Assembly: GCF_000143415.4 (NCBI RefSeq)
Contig: NW_003314270.1
Location: 186,001 to 250,000, forward strand
From: Selaginella moellendorffii
Lineage: Eukaryota; Streptophyta; Lycopodiopsida; Selaginellales; Selaginellaceae
DNA: 64,000 bases
Direction: 5' to 3'
Shown here: positions 10,591 through 23,128 of the stretch, in pieces
Numbering within the stretch: position 1 is the stretch's first letter
How the letters are laid out: every line of letters starts with the position of its first letter
Notes under the pieces: generated by a model
Database searches by the model: none
Seen by the model: the letters and a program-made list of their open reading frames with translations, nothing else
Told to the model about the DNA's origin: nothing
Made by a program: the position numbers and the translations under genes

Positions 10591-11860
10591 CTACCTCTCC
10601 CAGTGCTTGTTCCCTGCAGCTAAGTCATGGTGGAGGCCACCGATGGTCGATCCACAGTCAGGGCACCGCGACTCCGTATATGGTCGACCGCAATCTCCCA
10701 CAGCGTAGACATGGCCCTCTGGGCACTGGTACCATTGGCCTCTGAGATTGGATTCAGCCGTGTGCATGGCTTCCATTACCTGGTGAGTTAGTCGCTTTCG
10801 CACCATCTCTTTCAAGCTCTCGGCGCTAGCGTTGTTCTTGTCATGCCTGAGAACAATCTCACACAGAGTCGCAGCGTCGGAGAACTCGCCCAGGCTTGTC
10901 AGTGCCGATCCCCACTGGATGAGCGATTGGATCGCGAGAGACTGACTTGGGGCGGAGATGAAGTTCGGGTTTAAGCTGCTGGAGTCGAGCGGATTATCAG
11001 CGCGTTTGGCTGGCAAACTTCGAACTTCGGTGCCCAGGCTGCTACTCTCCTGCTATAAACCGGGACGGCGTGCTCGAATTCTTCCATCCCGCACAGTGCT
11101 CGAGCGAATCCGAAGTGTGCTTCAAAGTTCTCCGGCTGGTTTTTTATGACCTCTTTGAAATGTCCGTGTGCTTGCTCGTATTGTTTCCTCTCTAGCATTT
11201 CCATCCCTGCTTTTACGTATCCATAGACTTTCATCTTGACGAGCTCTATCTGATGCAGCTTTTCCTTCATAACGTTTCCGTAGCGAAAGGACTTCCAGAC
11301 TGGCATCTTGCATGCCGGACTGCAAGAAAGAAAGCAAAAACAGGTCAAATCAGGAACGATGCTTGAGTTACCAGGATTTCGGGACGATTGCTTTGGCAGA
11401 ATCTGGCTCACCGTGAGCGTCCATATCCATCCACTGGTCAAGCCCCGTTACCTCGAAGATGTGGCCGCAGTCGAGAAGCTCGATGAATCTGTCGGAGCTC
11501 TCGCTCTCCTTCAGAGTCATGCGTGTGATTGCATCGAAAGTATCCGGATGGCAAATGCGGCAGGCACTTGGGCAAGGCTCTCCACACAGGCCAATGCAGG
11601 GATGCCCACAACCGAGCAGCTTCGTGCACGGGCTGTCACAGCGTGGCCTCTAGCAGATCTGGAAGCAGAGAAGCTTGCAGCTGAAATGCTCACAGTTCCA
11701 GGAGCAAGGCTCGAGGCAGGGCTTGCATAGAGCTCTACAGACGTCTGCTGTGAAAGCAGCGCTTCTCACAAGGCTGTGAGCAAGGTGGGCATGAATTAAA
11801 TAAAGCGCAGCTCTCAGCCTCGGCGTTGCAGTGGTGCGCGCAAAAGAGATATCTTTTGCA
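10591..11860 (-). pseudogene. NFX1-type/RZ zinc-finger (ZNFX1-like) gene relic with TPR segment
   Basis: Only the C-terminal part of a ZNFX1-like protein is present. In order on the minus strand: a Cys-rich NFX1-type zinc-finger segment (CPPCSQPCEKRCFH, LLGCGHPCIGLCGEPCP, FIELLDCGHIFEV, LDQWMDMD), then ACKMPVWKSFRYGNVMKE, a TPR-like stretch (YEQAHGHFKEVIKNQPENFE), and a C-terminal RZ finger (GQWYQCPEGHVYAVGDCGR, CPDCGSTIGG). Full family members are usually well over 1,500 residues with an SF1 helicase core, which is missing here. A frame slip near 11735, an in-frame TAG near 11650 in the finger array, and a frame change near 11000 between the TPR part and the RZ exon argue for a pseudogene. 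A second relic of the same family lies at 30965-31400 on the plus strand. An upstream minus-strand ORF at 11890-12075 is not assignable. Confidence 0.7.
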
Positions 11861-12190
11861 CTGCGAGAAGAAGAAAATTAGACAACTAATCATTTAAAGT
11901 TTCTTGCAGTTACCACGGTTTCTTGCGGATCTGAAACTTGTTCACTTATCTGTATCTGTTCTTGAACGACTTTGTGCGTTACACACCTCAAATGCTTGCT
12001 GATCCATGCTTTCATTCTCAAAGATGCCTCAAGAGAAAATATGGCGGTGTGGGACGATTTTATAATGATACGCACTTTTTGTTTATGTGAACCAAGAAAA
12101 CGATATATTAAGGCAACATAACAATAATAATAACACTTTGACTCTATACTTATCGCCTCATTTGGGTATTAAAGCTAGCAAGCACAAGAA

Positions 12191-13471
12191 ATGCAAATGG
12201 ATTTCCAGGCATTTTTCTTGATCTTGGCCACATTGTCGCTAGATTATTTGGTTGCGACTGCATCAGTCCCAGCTTTGTTTGCGTTTGGGGACTCCCTTGT
12301 GGATGCAGGCGACAATGAACACCTCAACACTCAAGCAAGGGCGAATCACCCTCCTTATGGCATTGATTTTGAGAATCACCAGGCAACTGGAAGGTTTAGT
12401 AATGGTCGCCTTGTTGTTGATTTGATTGGTAAGTTGAGATAAAAATATTTCTTTCTAATCTACATATATACAATGGCTTTTCCTTGATGGCACAGCATCT
12501 TACCTTGGCCTTCCATATCCACCTGCATACTATGGCACAAAGAACTTCCAACAAGGTGCCAACTTTGGGTCAACTAGCTCTGGAGTTCTTCCCAACACTC
12601 ACACGGTTAGAGCTCGAATCTTCTAAATCTTCGAGCTTTGATGTAATTAATCCTCTGATCTAAATGCTGTAGCAAGGTGCCCAGACACTTCCCCAGCAAG
12701 TTGATGACTTCCAATCCATGGCCTCTCAGCTCCAACAGCAGCTTGGATCAAACGAGTCGTCCAGCCTTGTTTCCCAATCCATCTTCTATATATGCATTGG
12801 AAACAACGACGTCAACGATGAGTTTGAGCAGCGTAAGAATCTCAGCACTGATTTCCTGCAAAGCGTCTTGGACGGTGTCATGGAACAAATGCATGTAAGT
12901 GTCGTTTTGATCTTCATGGGTAACTTTGCGATGATGATCATGATTATTGCAGAGGCTCTACGAGATGGGAGCTCGCAAGTTCGTCGTGGTTGGGTTGAGC
13001 GCCGTGGGATGCATTCCCCTCAATGTGCAGCGGGATGGGAGCTGCGCTCCAGTCGCTCAGGCCGCGGCGTCATCCTACAATACAATGCTCCGCTCGGCCC
13101 TGGACGAGATGTCGAGCACCCACCAAGGTATCCATATCGTGCTCACCAATTTCTACGATCTCATGGTGGACACCAACACCAATCCCCAGCAATTTGGTAA
13201 GAAAAAGATTGATGAGTCATAATTCTCATCCTCATGGCCTCTTGATCAACACAAAGGTTTTGAGGAATCGACGCGGGCTTGCTGCGAGATGGGCTCTAGA
13301 GTACTGAATTGCAACGATGGAGTGAACATCTGCCCAGACCGATCCAAATACGCCTTCTGGGATGGCGTCCACCAGACCGAGGCCTTCAATAAGATCGCTG
13401 CGGCAAGGTGGTGGAATGGAACTTCCAGTGACGTTCACCCCTTCAGCATTAGCGAGCTCGCAGCGCTGTAA
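12191..13471 (+). CDS. GDSL esterase/lipase, secreted
   Basis: Five exons (12191-12428, 12496-12605, 12673-12894, 12953-13196, 13257-13471) join to 1029 bases and 342 residues, the usual size and five-exon structure of plant GDSL/SGNH esterases. These are secreted hydrolases acting on lipid or cutin-like esters. A hydrophobic signal peptide covers about residues 1-27. Block I is FAFGDSLVDAGDN with the catalytic Ser. Block II is NFGSTSSGV with the oxyanion Gly. Block III is CIGNNDVND with the oxyanion Asn. Block V is YAFWDGVHQTE with the catalytic Asp and His. The conserved FVVVGLSAVGCIPL segment is also present, so the enzyme should be active. The first exon's ATG is the only one preceding the signal peptide. 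The last intron ends in AAAG rather than CAG but keeps the frame. Confidence 0.92.
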
Positions 13472-14434
13472 TATAATGTATTTACAAGCGGTTTTTTCAA
13501 GGTATTGTCAAATGAGCAAGAAAGCCCCCACCAAGCGTCATCTTTGCTGAATGAAGCTACAGGATCAAAAAAAGCTAGCAGCTCGTCATAACATCAGTCG
13601 CTTGATTTTTTTTCCAATCCCTCTGGTGGAGGACTTTCGAAGCGGCAGCTTGTTCTCTCCTTGTTGGCCCAGAGACAAGAATTTCTTTTGAAAATGTAGG
13701 ATTCATCTGCTCTACACTAGGGAATTTTTTCTCCTTGTGCTTTGAATCTTCATGATCCATAGTCTTCTTTCTACAAATGTTGATACTGATGTTGATGTCG
13801 TTGTTATTGTGCTTTCTTTAGTTGGAGGAGAAGTGGAGACTTTCGCACGGTGTACGTTGCTTATAAGGAGCCAGAGAGAAACGTAGAATTGGAGGTGTTT
13901 ATCGTGGTCACGGGTCGGGAACTTTCTTATCTCATCCTCTCTTTTTTGTGCGTTTTTCGTCTTTATATTAATCACAAGCTCCGGGTTTGAGATCTTTTAT
14001 AATCATGTCAGTATTATCAACATGGTTTAAATCCTTTTGTGCCCAACCTTTTGAGCAGCGCTTTGCACCATTTGCAGATTGGCGTGACGGGCGGAGGAGA
14101 GTGATGATTCCAGACGGAACTTACAGCTTTGTGGATTTATTTGAGTACCACGAATTGTGAAGAAGATTCTCTGCGCGTCCGCTGAAGTGACTCTATATGT
14201 ACTAGAAATAGTTTCTATGGCATTACAGAAAATTGTTGTGAGCTGCATGATCCGAACGTACTGCAGGAGCTACACATATAGTGCTGACCTCTACACTTCA
14301 AATGGCGAATAGACACACTCCCAAGCTTATAGAAACTTATGTATGTTCAGTGTCACAGGCTGTTCGATATCACATAGGCTAACAAAGTTCTCTCCACAGA
14401 AAGATCGCTCTGATTTCCTTAGCTGTGCATACCT
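13472..14434. other. Intergenic; one short minus-strand ORF only
   Basis: Between the GDSL gene and the next exon I see one ATG ORF of 61 codons on the minus strand (13575-13760), rich in Lys, Glu and Ser, with no recognisable motif. Nothing else is supported. Confidence 0.35.
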
Positions 14435-15041
14435 TTAGTCTTCGAATGGCGAATCAAGCAGCTCCCAAGCTTGATCAAGCAAGGCCCTGCTACGCTTGTA
14501 CGACTGGAAGAAGTCCCCAAACCCAGAGCGAGTCATCTTCCTCTGCGGAACCATAAAGTCGCCTTCACTATAGAGGTCGAGCAGGTGAGACAAAAACATC
14601 AACACGGCCTCCAGGTGCTTCTCATACAGCGGCTTCCTATCGTCCCTGGCTACCACTGCTGTTCCCACACCATCCTGGTACTCCAGCGGTGCAAAGCCAG
14701 AGTCCGGCTGAATCATGAGATAGGTGATGCCCTGGTTCTCGTACAGTCCGCGCAGAGGGTGGCCGAGCGGGTTGGGCAGCGGGTCCACCTGGAACACTCG
14801 CAACGGCAGCTTGATCAGCTTGGACACCGGCGAAACGGGCGCGGAGGAGAAGATGGGGTGGCTGGTATTCAGCACCACCGCCTCACTGGACACCAAACCA
14901 GGGCCACGCTTGCAGAAGACGCGCACACACTGGATCATCTCACCCTCACCTGATGTTGTTGAGTACGGCAGCGTTGGTGGTGCCTCGTGCGTCCTTGCCT
15001 CGTCGTCATCAGACGAGCTGGTGTCGATCCGATCCCACTTG
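14435..15041 (-). CDS. 3' terminal exon of an unrecognised protein
   Basis: An acceptor site (TTGTTACAG) precedes an open exon of 607 bases that starts KWDRIDTSSSDDDEA, continues MIQCVRVFCKRGPGL, LPNPLGHPLRGLYENQG, APLEYQDGVGTAVVARDD, and ends ALLDQAWELLDSPFED. The codon pattern and acidic WDRID...SDDDE start look genuine, and the frame is uninterrupted for 202 codons. I do not recognise the family. No upstream exon is visible in the AT-rich block that follows directly (15045 onward). The gene is therefore either cut off by repeat insertion or separated from its 5' exons by a very long repeat-filled intron. Confidence 0.5.
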
Positions 15042-15304
15042 CTGTAACAAATATTATCAACATTAATAGAAAATAAATTTTACTAAATCTATAACTTTAC
15101 TAGTGCGTGTAGAGTAAGTGTATAAAAAAGCTGCCTTGTGAATTTGGCCACCAATGTGGGGAAAAAAATCATTTAAAGTAAAGGTTTTTTATACCCCATG
15201 AAGAAACTTTGACAATATAGTCACTTATCTAATAATATAAACCACTTGGTAAAGTTTTTCTTATCCAAATAAAATTATACATATTATCTTATTTTGCCAT
15301 CTTA

Positions 15305-15456
15305 AGTACAGTTGCCTTTTTAATAAGTGTATTTCCCCCAAAAGTTGCCATCACAAATTACTCTCCCTCAATTTTATTATCTTAAAAAATTGAGGGAGAG
15401 TAATTTGTGATGGCAACTTTCAGGGGAAATACACTTATTAAAAAGGCAACTGTACT
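15305..15456. repeat. Near-perfect inverted repeat (fold-back/MITE-like)
   Basis: Two arms of about 70 bases face each other around a loop of about 10 bases (15376-15385). The left arm includes agttgcctttttaataagtg and the right arm its complement, with only one or two mismatches or gaps. The homology can be extended outward across a gap to ttttgcca on both sides. The RNA would form a long hairpin. Possible origins are a fold-back transposon or a recent inverted duplication. No target-site duplication was identified. Confidence 0.75.
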
Positions 15457-17049
15457 CAAGGTGGGTGGCTTGGCAAAATTTAGAAGCATATAAAATATAT
15501 AAAAAAAGACATATGTATGTGTGACTCATAAAATAATATTTTGAACACAGCTTTTTTGAACATAACTTGCATTGGTGCCTACTATGTATGCATCACAAAG
15601 TCTAAATTAACACTAAATATGCATTTTTTTGTGTTCTAAAAATTTCAACTCCACATCAAATATCATTAAGGTTTAGACTTAAGGCTTTTAAGAGTAATAT
15701 TCTCTAGCACATAAGCTAGAGTTTGACTGCTTTTTGGATGTTACAAGCCAATTTGCCATTGTTAAGGTTGTTTCTTGGCTAATGATAATAAAAAATGTTT
15801 TGCATAATAAACTTAAACACAACAAATCATTACAATGTTAAAAACTTCAAGCTAATGCCTTATTATGGCTATAACAAAATCCATTAGCTTGCAAACAACC
15901 CATTGCACTCAACACTCCAAGCACTCAAGAAATATTTTACCTCCACCACTATGCTTCAATTAATCAAGTATGGAGCCTAACTTTAATCAATTAAGCTTGC
16001 CACCACACTCTAATTGATCGTGATTAGGGCAATGTGTTGCAAAGAAGCTACAAGATATAAGAGGTGAGATCAATTAAAGCACTGTATTTACATTAGGGCA
16101 TATTGCAATCGATATACACCTCTAGGCCATAAGAAATGAGCCATAACCATGAAAGATGAAAGGAAAGAGATGATCACAATCAACAAATCACAAATCTACA
16201 CTTATAAGAATGAAGAAAAATATTGTTGGCTAAATTTGTGGTGACATCCCATTATTTAGGATGATATGACATTAGCTTTATATAGAAGCCTAAGGTCTCA
16301 TACCCCATGCATATATAGCATACCCCATAATAGAAATATTATGTGAGTGCATGGAATATGAATACAAAAATGTATATATTAATTAACCCAAAAATGTGTA
16401 TATTAATTAACCTAATATGTTTATGTGTATATAAATATATTAATTAATATGTTTATATTAATTAAACATATATATAGAAGCAAGTGGTTTAAATTGAAAC
16501 CAATCTAATGGCTATCAAAATCCCACTATATTAATTAATATACAGCATTAGAGCCATATACTTAGACTTCAAATCATCCCTCCTCTTGGAAAGATGGAAA
16601 GTAATTAGGGTTTTTTGGTTGATAAGTCGGGATTTAAAAGAATATCAAGAGGAGGCATTTAATGGATCCATAGGTGGTGTCAGTTGTTTTTAATCCCTTT
16701 TGACAAAGTATTTTAATTGCTACACATACACAATTTCTAGAGGATTGGCTTACTGAATGTCATGCTGAACCTCATAAACTTGTGGTTTAACTTGTTACAA
16801 CACCTAATATGATCCCTTCCACTGAGCAAGAAGCCCTTTCAACAAACCATATACTATAAGATTGAGAAAGTAAACTAATGCCAAGTTATCTACTTTATAT
16901 TTCACAAGTAGATGATGATGGGAGTTGTAGTGCTATTGTTATCTCACTTATACATAGTGTTTAGTAGACACTACTTGGATAAGTGGAAGAATGCTCATTA
17001 AATAGAATCCCAATACCTAACATTGGCAACTTATAGTAATCATGAAGGT

Positions 17050-17860
17050 AAACTCAACTCTATTGTCAGTATCGGATCATGACCATATAAAAGTTTATTT
17101 GGTGAAGCATCAACAACACTCTGTACCTTTGTGATATAAGCATACTAAAGAGATGGCAAATAATTATCTCAATCCAAATGTTGAAAGTTCATATATTTCA
17201 TGATCATCCCTTTGAAGGTCCATATTAAGCTATATATTTGTGAATGATAAGTACTCGTGAAAATGTGGTGTATCCTCAATTAAGATATTAAAATGTGAAA
17301 TGCCTTATAGGATCATTATCTGCAAGGATCCACTTCAGACATAAATGTTAGAACACCACTTGATTGAGGAGGAAGTACTCAATACCAGTTGCTAAAAAGT
17401 CAAAGCAATTAATATTCTAGATATATATAAAAATGTTTTTGCTTAGTCTTTGCACTAGTAAGAGCACCAACTTCCATCTAACGAGTTAAATTGTTAGAGG
17501 CAATAATGATATACTCATTGCCAATCGTAAACCGTGGAAAAGGCCCCATCAAATATAACACCATTAACTCAAATGAATAGGAAATTACAATTAATTCCAA
17601 TTGTTCTTCCACAATACAAAGGAAAGTATTATAAGCTTGGCAAACACAACTACAAACATATCAAATAACATCATATCACATCTCTAATGAATAGAAAGTT
17701 CTATGTAGTTTCTTAGTGACATATTGATGTTCTATATACTAGCCTAGAATAAAAGAGTCATGATAAGTATGGAGAAAGCATGGAATAAATATTAAAGGCA
17801 CCACTAACTATAAATGACCATTAGGATCAATCTCAATAAAATAAAGAGTATTGTTCTCAA
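17050..17860 (-). pseudogene. gypsy integrase remnant
   Basis: Conceptual translation with stops shows FIEIDPNGHL, then YHDSFILG followed by IEHQYVTKKLHRTFYS (the integrase zinc-binding HHCC region), CVCQAY, MGPFPRFTIGNEYIII (core domain start) and SPNKLLYGHDPILTIELSLP, the usual C-terminal core signature. Many stop codons are present. Confidence 0.7.
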
Positions 17861-18125
17861 GGTGATATTGAGAATGTAAATACTGAAATAATAAATTATC
17901 ACCAAGTGATGCAAGATTTTCAAACCCCTCATGAAGCCTTCAAATCCATAGTTCAACTTTTTGAGCTTCATTAAAAGAAAGTAAATCTTGCTCCATAACT
18001 TATGGACATTGAACATCATATATAAAAATTGTCAATAGTATAGAATCCTTATTCAAAAAAACCACTAATGCTGAAACAACAGACTCATCAAGAGTAGAAG
18101 AAGAAAATGAAAAAGGAAAAAGAGC

Positions 18126-19080
18126 TTAAGAAAAGGCATTAGCATTAACTATCCTTGAGCAATAAACAACCTTGAAATTATATACTTGAAGCTTTAGGAT
18201 CCACCAAGTAGTACGACCAACTAAGTTATTTTGCTTTAATAACAAAATAATTGCAACATAATCACCTTTGTAAGCAACCAAAGGGAACGATTTGAAAGAC
18301 GATTTATAAAAGTTTGAACAAAAGTACACCTTTTTTTTCCAATTGGCTAAGGGTATTATGATATTTAGGGTTAAGCATCTTCAGGTTTGAATAATATTGG
18401 GTTGGGTGACATTTCGGAAAGTTCAAATTTAGAAGTTGACCTTTGGTATTAAAAGAGTATTGTGTCTGATTCTATTGGTTGGTTAAGGAAAAATTACACC
18501 ACATATTGAGATTGACATTTGATAGGTTCGATTTGTTCCAACTAGGCTCGACCTAAAGGGTAGAGTGTCAAGAGAGTTGTGGCTCTTAACTTCAATTCAT
18601 GAGGGTGTGAACTTACAGGGAAATATGGTGAATTGTAAGCAATCAAAGAAAACAATTCGAGAGACAATCCATAAGAGTTCAAATATAAAGAGAAAAGGCC
18701 CATAAACAAAAGCACCCCCTTTCTAATCGGTTAAAGGTCTTAGAATATTTATCCTTGGGTTCAATTAATTAAGGATATTAGAATATTTAAGGTTAAACAT
18801 CTTTGGGTTTGAATAATATTTGGTTGGATGGCCTTCCGAAAAGTCTAAACTTAGGAATTCACAATCTTTTAATAATGTTCGAAAACCATATAAATATGCA
18901 TAAAGCTTCTCAATGGTGAACACTCCTCTATTATAGAGTAGTTCACTTTTGTTGATTGTAATGTATGGTTGATATATACAATGGGATAATATTAACCAAA
19001 TACACTCAGGCTTTTTTGCATCAATACACCTGCAAGACTGATATCAAATGCATCCATGTGTAAAATGAAAGGTCAAGTGC
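18126..19080 (-). pseudogene. gypsy RNase H remnant, internally rearranged
   Basis: LHMDAFDISLAGVLMQKSLS (about 19030-19080) matches the RNase H start. FPLVAYKGDYVA and VGRTTWWILKLQVYNF with VVYCSRIVNANAFS (18126-18330) match its end. Between them a segment starting gtaagcaa is repeated (about 18265 and 18634). A third copy lies inverted at about 19965-20075, so the region has been rearranged since insertion. Confidence 0.65.
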
Positions 19081-19329
19081 AGTTAGGATATGTTAAAACT
19101 AAAAGAGTCATCAACGGCTCTTTAAAATCCATAAATGCTTATTCATAATCCACAGACTAGATGAAAGACAATGTTGAGGACTTCAACAATATTCACCATG
19201 GTGCAGTATAATTAAAACAATGATTAACCAAATGATCAAGATATTACACCTTGCCTAAAAAGTGTTACACATCATTCACACACTTTGGATTAAGGAACTT
19301 TAGAATAGCTACAAGTTTGTCAAAATCAA

Positions 19330-19800
19330 CTTACAAACCTTTACAAAAAATATAATACCCAAGATAAATTATATTTTTGGACCACACACTTTGACCGCTT
19401 TAGTTTTAAACAAACTTCCCATAGCCAATTCAACACTTTATGAACACCACTCTCTAGGTGGATTAAAACATCATCAATGAAGTCAATAGTCATTTATGAT
19501 ATATTGCAAAGTATTTTATTCATCATTAGCTAAAAAGTCACTAGAGCATTATTCAAACTTAATAGCATCACTAAGAATTTGTACAAACCAAATGATATAT
19601 GAAAAGTAGTCTTAAGAACATTTTCTTTGGCTATTAGCATTTGTTAGTACTCAAAAATAAAATCTAACTTAGTGAACCAATGACTTTTCCCTAGACAATC
19701 TAGAAGATTAGCTATGTGAAGAAGAAGGTACATATATAAAATAGTCACTTTATTTAATGGATGATAGTCAATGTAGAATCAAATACTTATCATAAAATAA
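19330..19800 (-). pseudogene. gypsy reverse transcriptase remnant
   Basis: A frame with a few stops reads FYIDYHPLNKVTI, LLDCLGKSHWFTKLDF, ENVLKTTFHISFG, LYKFLVMLLSLNNALVTF and FIDDVLIHLESGVHKVLN, followed by LKLKRSKCVV. These correspond to the RT fingers and palm of Ty3/gypsy, with FIDD in place of the catalytic YxDD-type motif. Confidence 0.8.
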
Positions 19801-22800
19801 GGTTTATATGTTTAAGGATTTTGAGACTTTCAAATAACACCCTTCTTTAACATCTTCTTGATATTTGTGCATAAAATCTTGATTTCTTTTGGTCGTTGAT
19901 GCTGCACGTAAACCTTGATTGGACAAATATAAGGATAATTAACTTTAAGTATCTCAAAACCCTTAAATAATTGGAAAAGGGGGTGCACTTTTGTTTATAG
20001 GCCCTTTCCCTTTATATTTGAACATTTATAAATTGTCTTTCAAATCATTTTTTTTTTTTTTTTGTTGCTTACATCCTTCTTGAGTCTATCCACCATTACG
20101 ACACAAAGACCATCGAAAAGATCTAGAGAGGAAATAACAAAGTAAGATGAAAATATAGTAAAAAGTAATGGAGAAACAAAAGTCATGGAAGTAAAGGTAG
20201 AAGTGGAAGGATGAAAGAAAATAAAAGTGGGAGGAATAGAAGAAATATAAAAAAGTATGAAATGAAGTGAAAAAGCTTTAAAATCACACTTGGCATGATT
20301 GGGCCGTAACCAATTTATACCAAAGATGAGGTCAAAAGCTTAACTCAATACCACTCCCAACATTTAAAGTTTAAACTCGAGATCTTTCACATGCACAATT
20401 AAGTCCACATTATCTCACACATATGTATGTGTATGACCATTGTTATATAGAATGAAGATTAGCTCTATTGTATGACACAACTGTAGATGACAATATACAA
20501 CAATAGGTTGAGCAATAAAAAATAAACTCAAATATTTATTAACTAATCTGGAGAGAATAATAAAAGACCTCTTATTATAAAATAAGTTTGACAAGTAAAC
20601 ATTGGATGAACCGGTGCCCCACCCCTTTATAATATTCTTGAAAAAAAAATAGAAGGGTCACTAACTTATTTGCACAAGGACCTTTCACTAATTACACAAG
20701 TCTTCATTTCTCAGAAGAATCTTTGTATCAAGACCTTCCATGGCAACAACATCAACAAGACATCATTAACATTAAGGCCTCCACCCAAGAAATGAAGGAT
20801 GCCAATCCAGAAAATGTCAATAATGCTAATATATGTGGCCAACTTCATCACAAGCCTAACAATAGACATTGTTACTACGACTATATCCTTGTCCTTGTCC
20901 TTGAATACAAGCATCAATAGCATCAACCTCCATTAAAATAAGATTATTTCTCACAAGAAGTGGATCTGAAATATGTATAACAAGAAGTGGAAGAAGTAAT
21001 GTCTTATAACGTTGTATCAGTCAAAAAGCATTATCAAAGATGGTTGGAGCAAATGCATACTGAAGTCCTATAAAATTTTGACGAAATGTAGGCCATAATA
21101 TTCCCATAAATAAGGTATATTCTTACTTATGTTTATTTAAAATATAGTCATTTTTGCTATTGGGAAGGACTTAATCTACTCCAACATATTTGGCTCCACA
21201 CGAAGCAAAAGGCTCTAAAAGTAAATATCAAATTGCATCACTAACTCAGATGGCCCTTAATGAAAATGATGCAATTGTTAAAAGGCATCATCACAATTGT
21301 TAGTATATCCAAATGTATGCTTGAAGATATTCGGGAGAATACTCTAATCCATATAAATGGTTAAGTTTAAACCTTTATACCACTGCAATGCCATCCTTTA
21401 GAGACACATAGGAAACTTATATAAGCACTAAACATCATCCCAAGAATGATAAGTAGTAATCATTATAAAGTGATAAAACTAATGGTATATATCATCTTTA
21501 AGATTCCTAGAAAAGAACTTTAGTTGGACATAAGGATTGGCAACAAAAATAAAAGAAGCTATACCACCGTGAATGCCATTATCAACTAAGTCTAATTGTT
21601 CAATTACAGCCTCATAACATTTAATAACTACACTAATTGCTACTCTAGAGTCAAAGGAGGAGGAGGTTATTACTTTGCCATGAAGATGAATGAAAAGAAA
21701 AAAATAATTGAAAAGAAATTGAAAAAGTTACAAGAAAAGTAAAATTTAGATAGTGCAAAAGCTAAATCTAAACTAAAATCCCAAATCCAAACACTCTTTA
21801 GGGACAATTAAAATTGCCTCCCACCTCCACTAATGTGCATGCATGAAATATAGAAATGAAAAATGTATATATTAATTAGCCCAAAAAATCTAGTTTTATA
21901 TACATAAGTAAGAGGTTCGGATTGAAATTAATCTAACAGTTACCAAAATCTCACTATGTTAATATTAATATATGGCATTAGAGCCATATAGTTCCTTACA
22001 ACACATTTTAATTGCTTATATAGCAATTGAAAAGTGATTGTGTATATAATATTTTTGCATGCAACTCAAAATAAATAAATAAATCCACACATGTGTAAAT
22101 ATAATGACCATTGCCATAGTCTTTTCTTAGTGGGAATGGAATTGAGGGAGCAAGTAACACCATTTTTGATTCTTGCCCAAATGTGTATATTATATGTGTC
22201 AAATTTCCTTCTTCTCTCAAAACACCCCTAAACAATTATTAGTCGAGACAAAATCTTATCAAAATATTTCAGTAAGACAAGGTTAAATAAATTGTTATGC
22301 ATTGCATATAGCAATGCTTGGTTTTCTTAATAGTAGTGTTATTATTACTTATTAATCCAATTGATCAAATGAAGTTTATAATTATAAGCATGTTTTTAAT
22401 TTCTAATCACAATATTAATCTTATTACATATCAACCATTAAATGATAGAATAAAAAAGAATATACTAGAAATGGTTTAAGAAAGTTTATAAATTATAAAC
22501 ATAATGAATAAAAATCATTAGATGGTAGAATATCCTAGAATATCCAAGCATATTCTAGGTTTATCCACTACCATCTCCCTACAGGTTTGCTAAAGCAAAC
22601 CAAAAAATAACTCTTCAACATCCAACAACTGGATCTAATGGTTTAAAAAGTTTCTTGCAAAATATAAACCATAGCTGGGATGGATCATGATGTGACACAC
22701 TCAAGCATGCAAGCAAACATATCAAAGAGGTCTTTTTAGTTTGTGCTCCCTGATGCTACAAAATGCTGCAACATAAACTTGGACTAGTACTGGACACAAT

Positions 22801-23061
22801 TTGATCACATTTTTTCAGCTGTGTTAAGCAGTAAGTTCCTCTCAAAATACAGGCTAATCAAGTGTTCTGTCACAACACATTGAGAAGTGGAGGTGGATAT
22901 GGAATCTGAACTATTAAACTATAAATAATTTGACCAGCTATGATTGTAAAAGTCAACCAGGAACAGCTTGAAGATGTCAATTATGACATTCTGTAGTCTT
23001 CATTTTCAGGCGGTATGACTAACTTCGTGCACGCGAAAATTTAGAGAAGCAAGCATTTGCT

Positions 23062-23096
23062 GGGCTAGTCAATTGACCACGTGTTGCATTCGTGAT
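23062..23096 (+). promoter_or_regulatory. Conserved upstream block of peptide gene A
   Basis: The words gggctagtcaat and gtgttgcatt, followed by gataaat, recur at nearly the same distance upstream of peptide genes C and D and in the inverted relic at 32170-32215. In this copy a CACGTG G-box (ccacgtgtt) is embedded. The distance to the ATG is 67 bases. Confidence 0.55.
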
Positions 23097-23128
23097 AAAT
23101 TGATTGATGGGTCACAAAACCAGCAAGA

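Larger units (their letters stand above)
16340..21995 (-). mobile_element. Decayed Ty3/gypsy LTR retrotransposon
   Basis: Minus-strand translation across stops and frame slips recovers the gypsy order: zinc knuckle (about 20830-20880), protease (about 20290-20400), reverse transcriptase (19330-19800), RNase H (about 18130-19080) and integrase (about 17050-17860). Direct repeats at about 16340-16560 and 21835-21993, sharing tgtatatattaatta and gcattagagccatata, flank this region and are candidate LTR remnants. A purine-rich stretch (about 16575-16590 on the minus strand) sits where a polypurine tract would be. The sequence is AT-rich and dense in stops, so the element is old and inactive. The remaining DNA of 15060-23060 holds no other supported gene. 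Confidence 0.8.

Noticed and set aside
11308-11730. Plus-strand ORF of 140 codons
   Set aside because: The minus strand carries the NFX1-type zinc-finger signature, so this frame is antisense.
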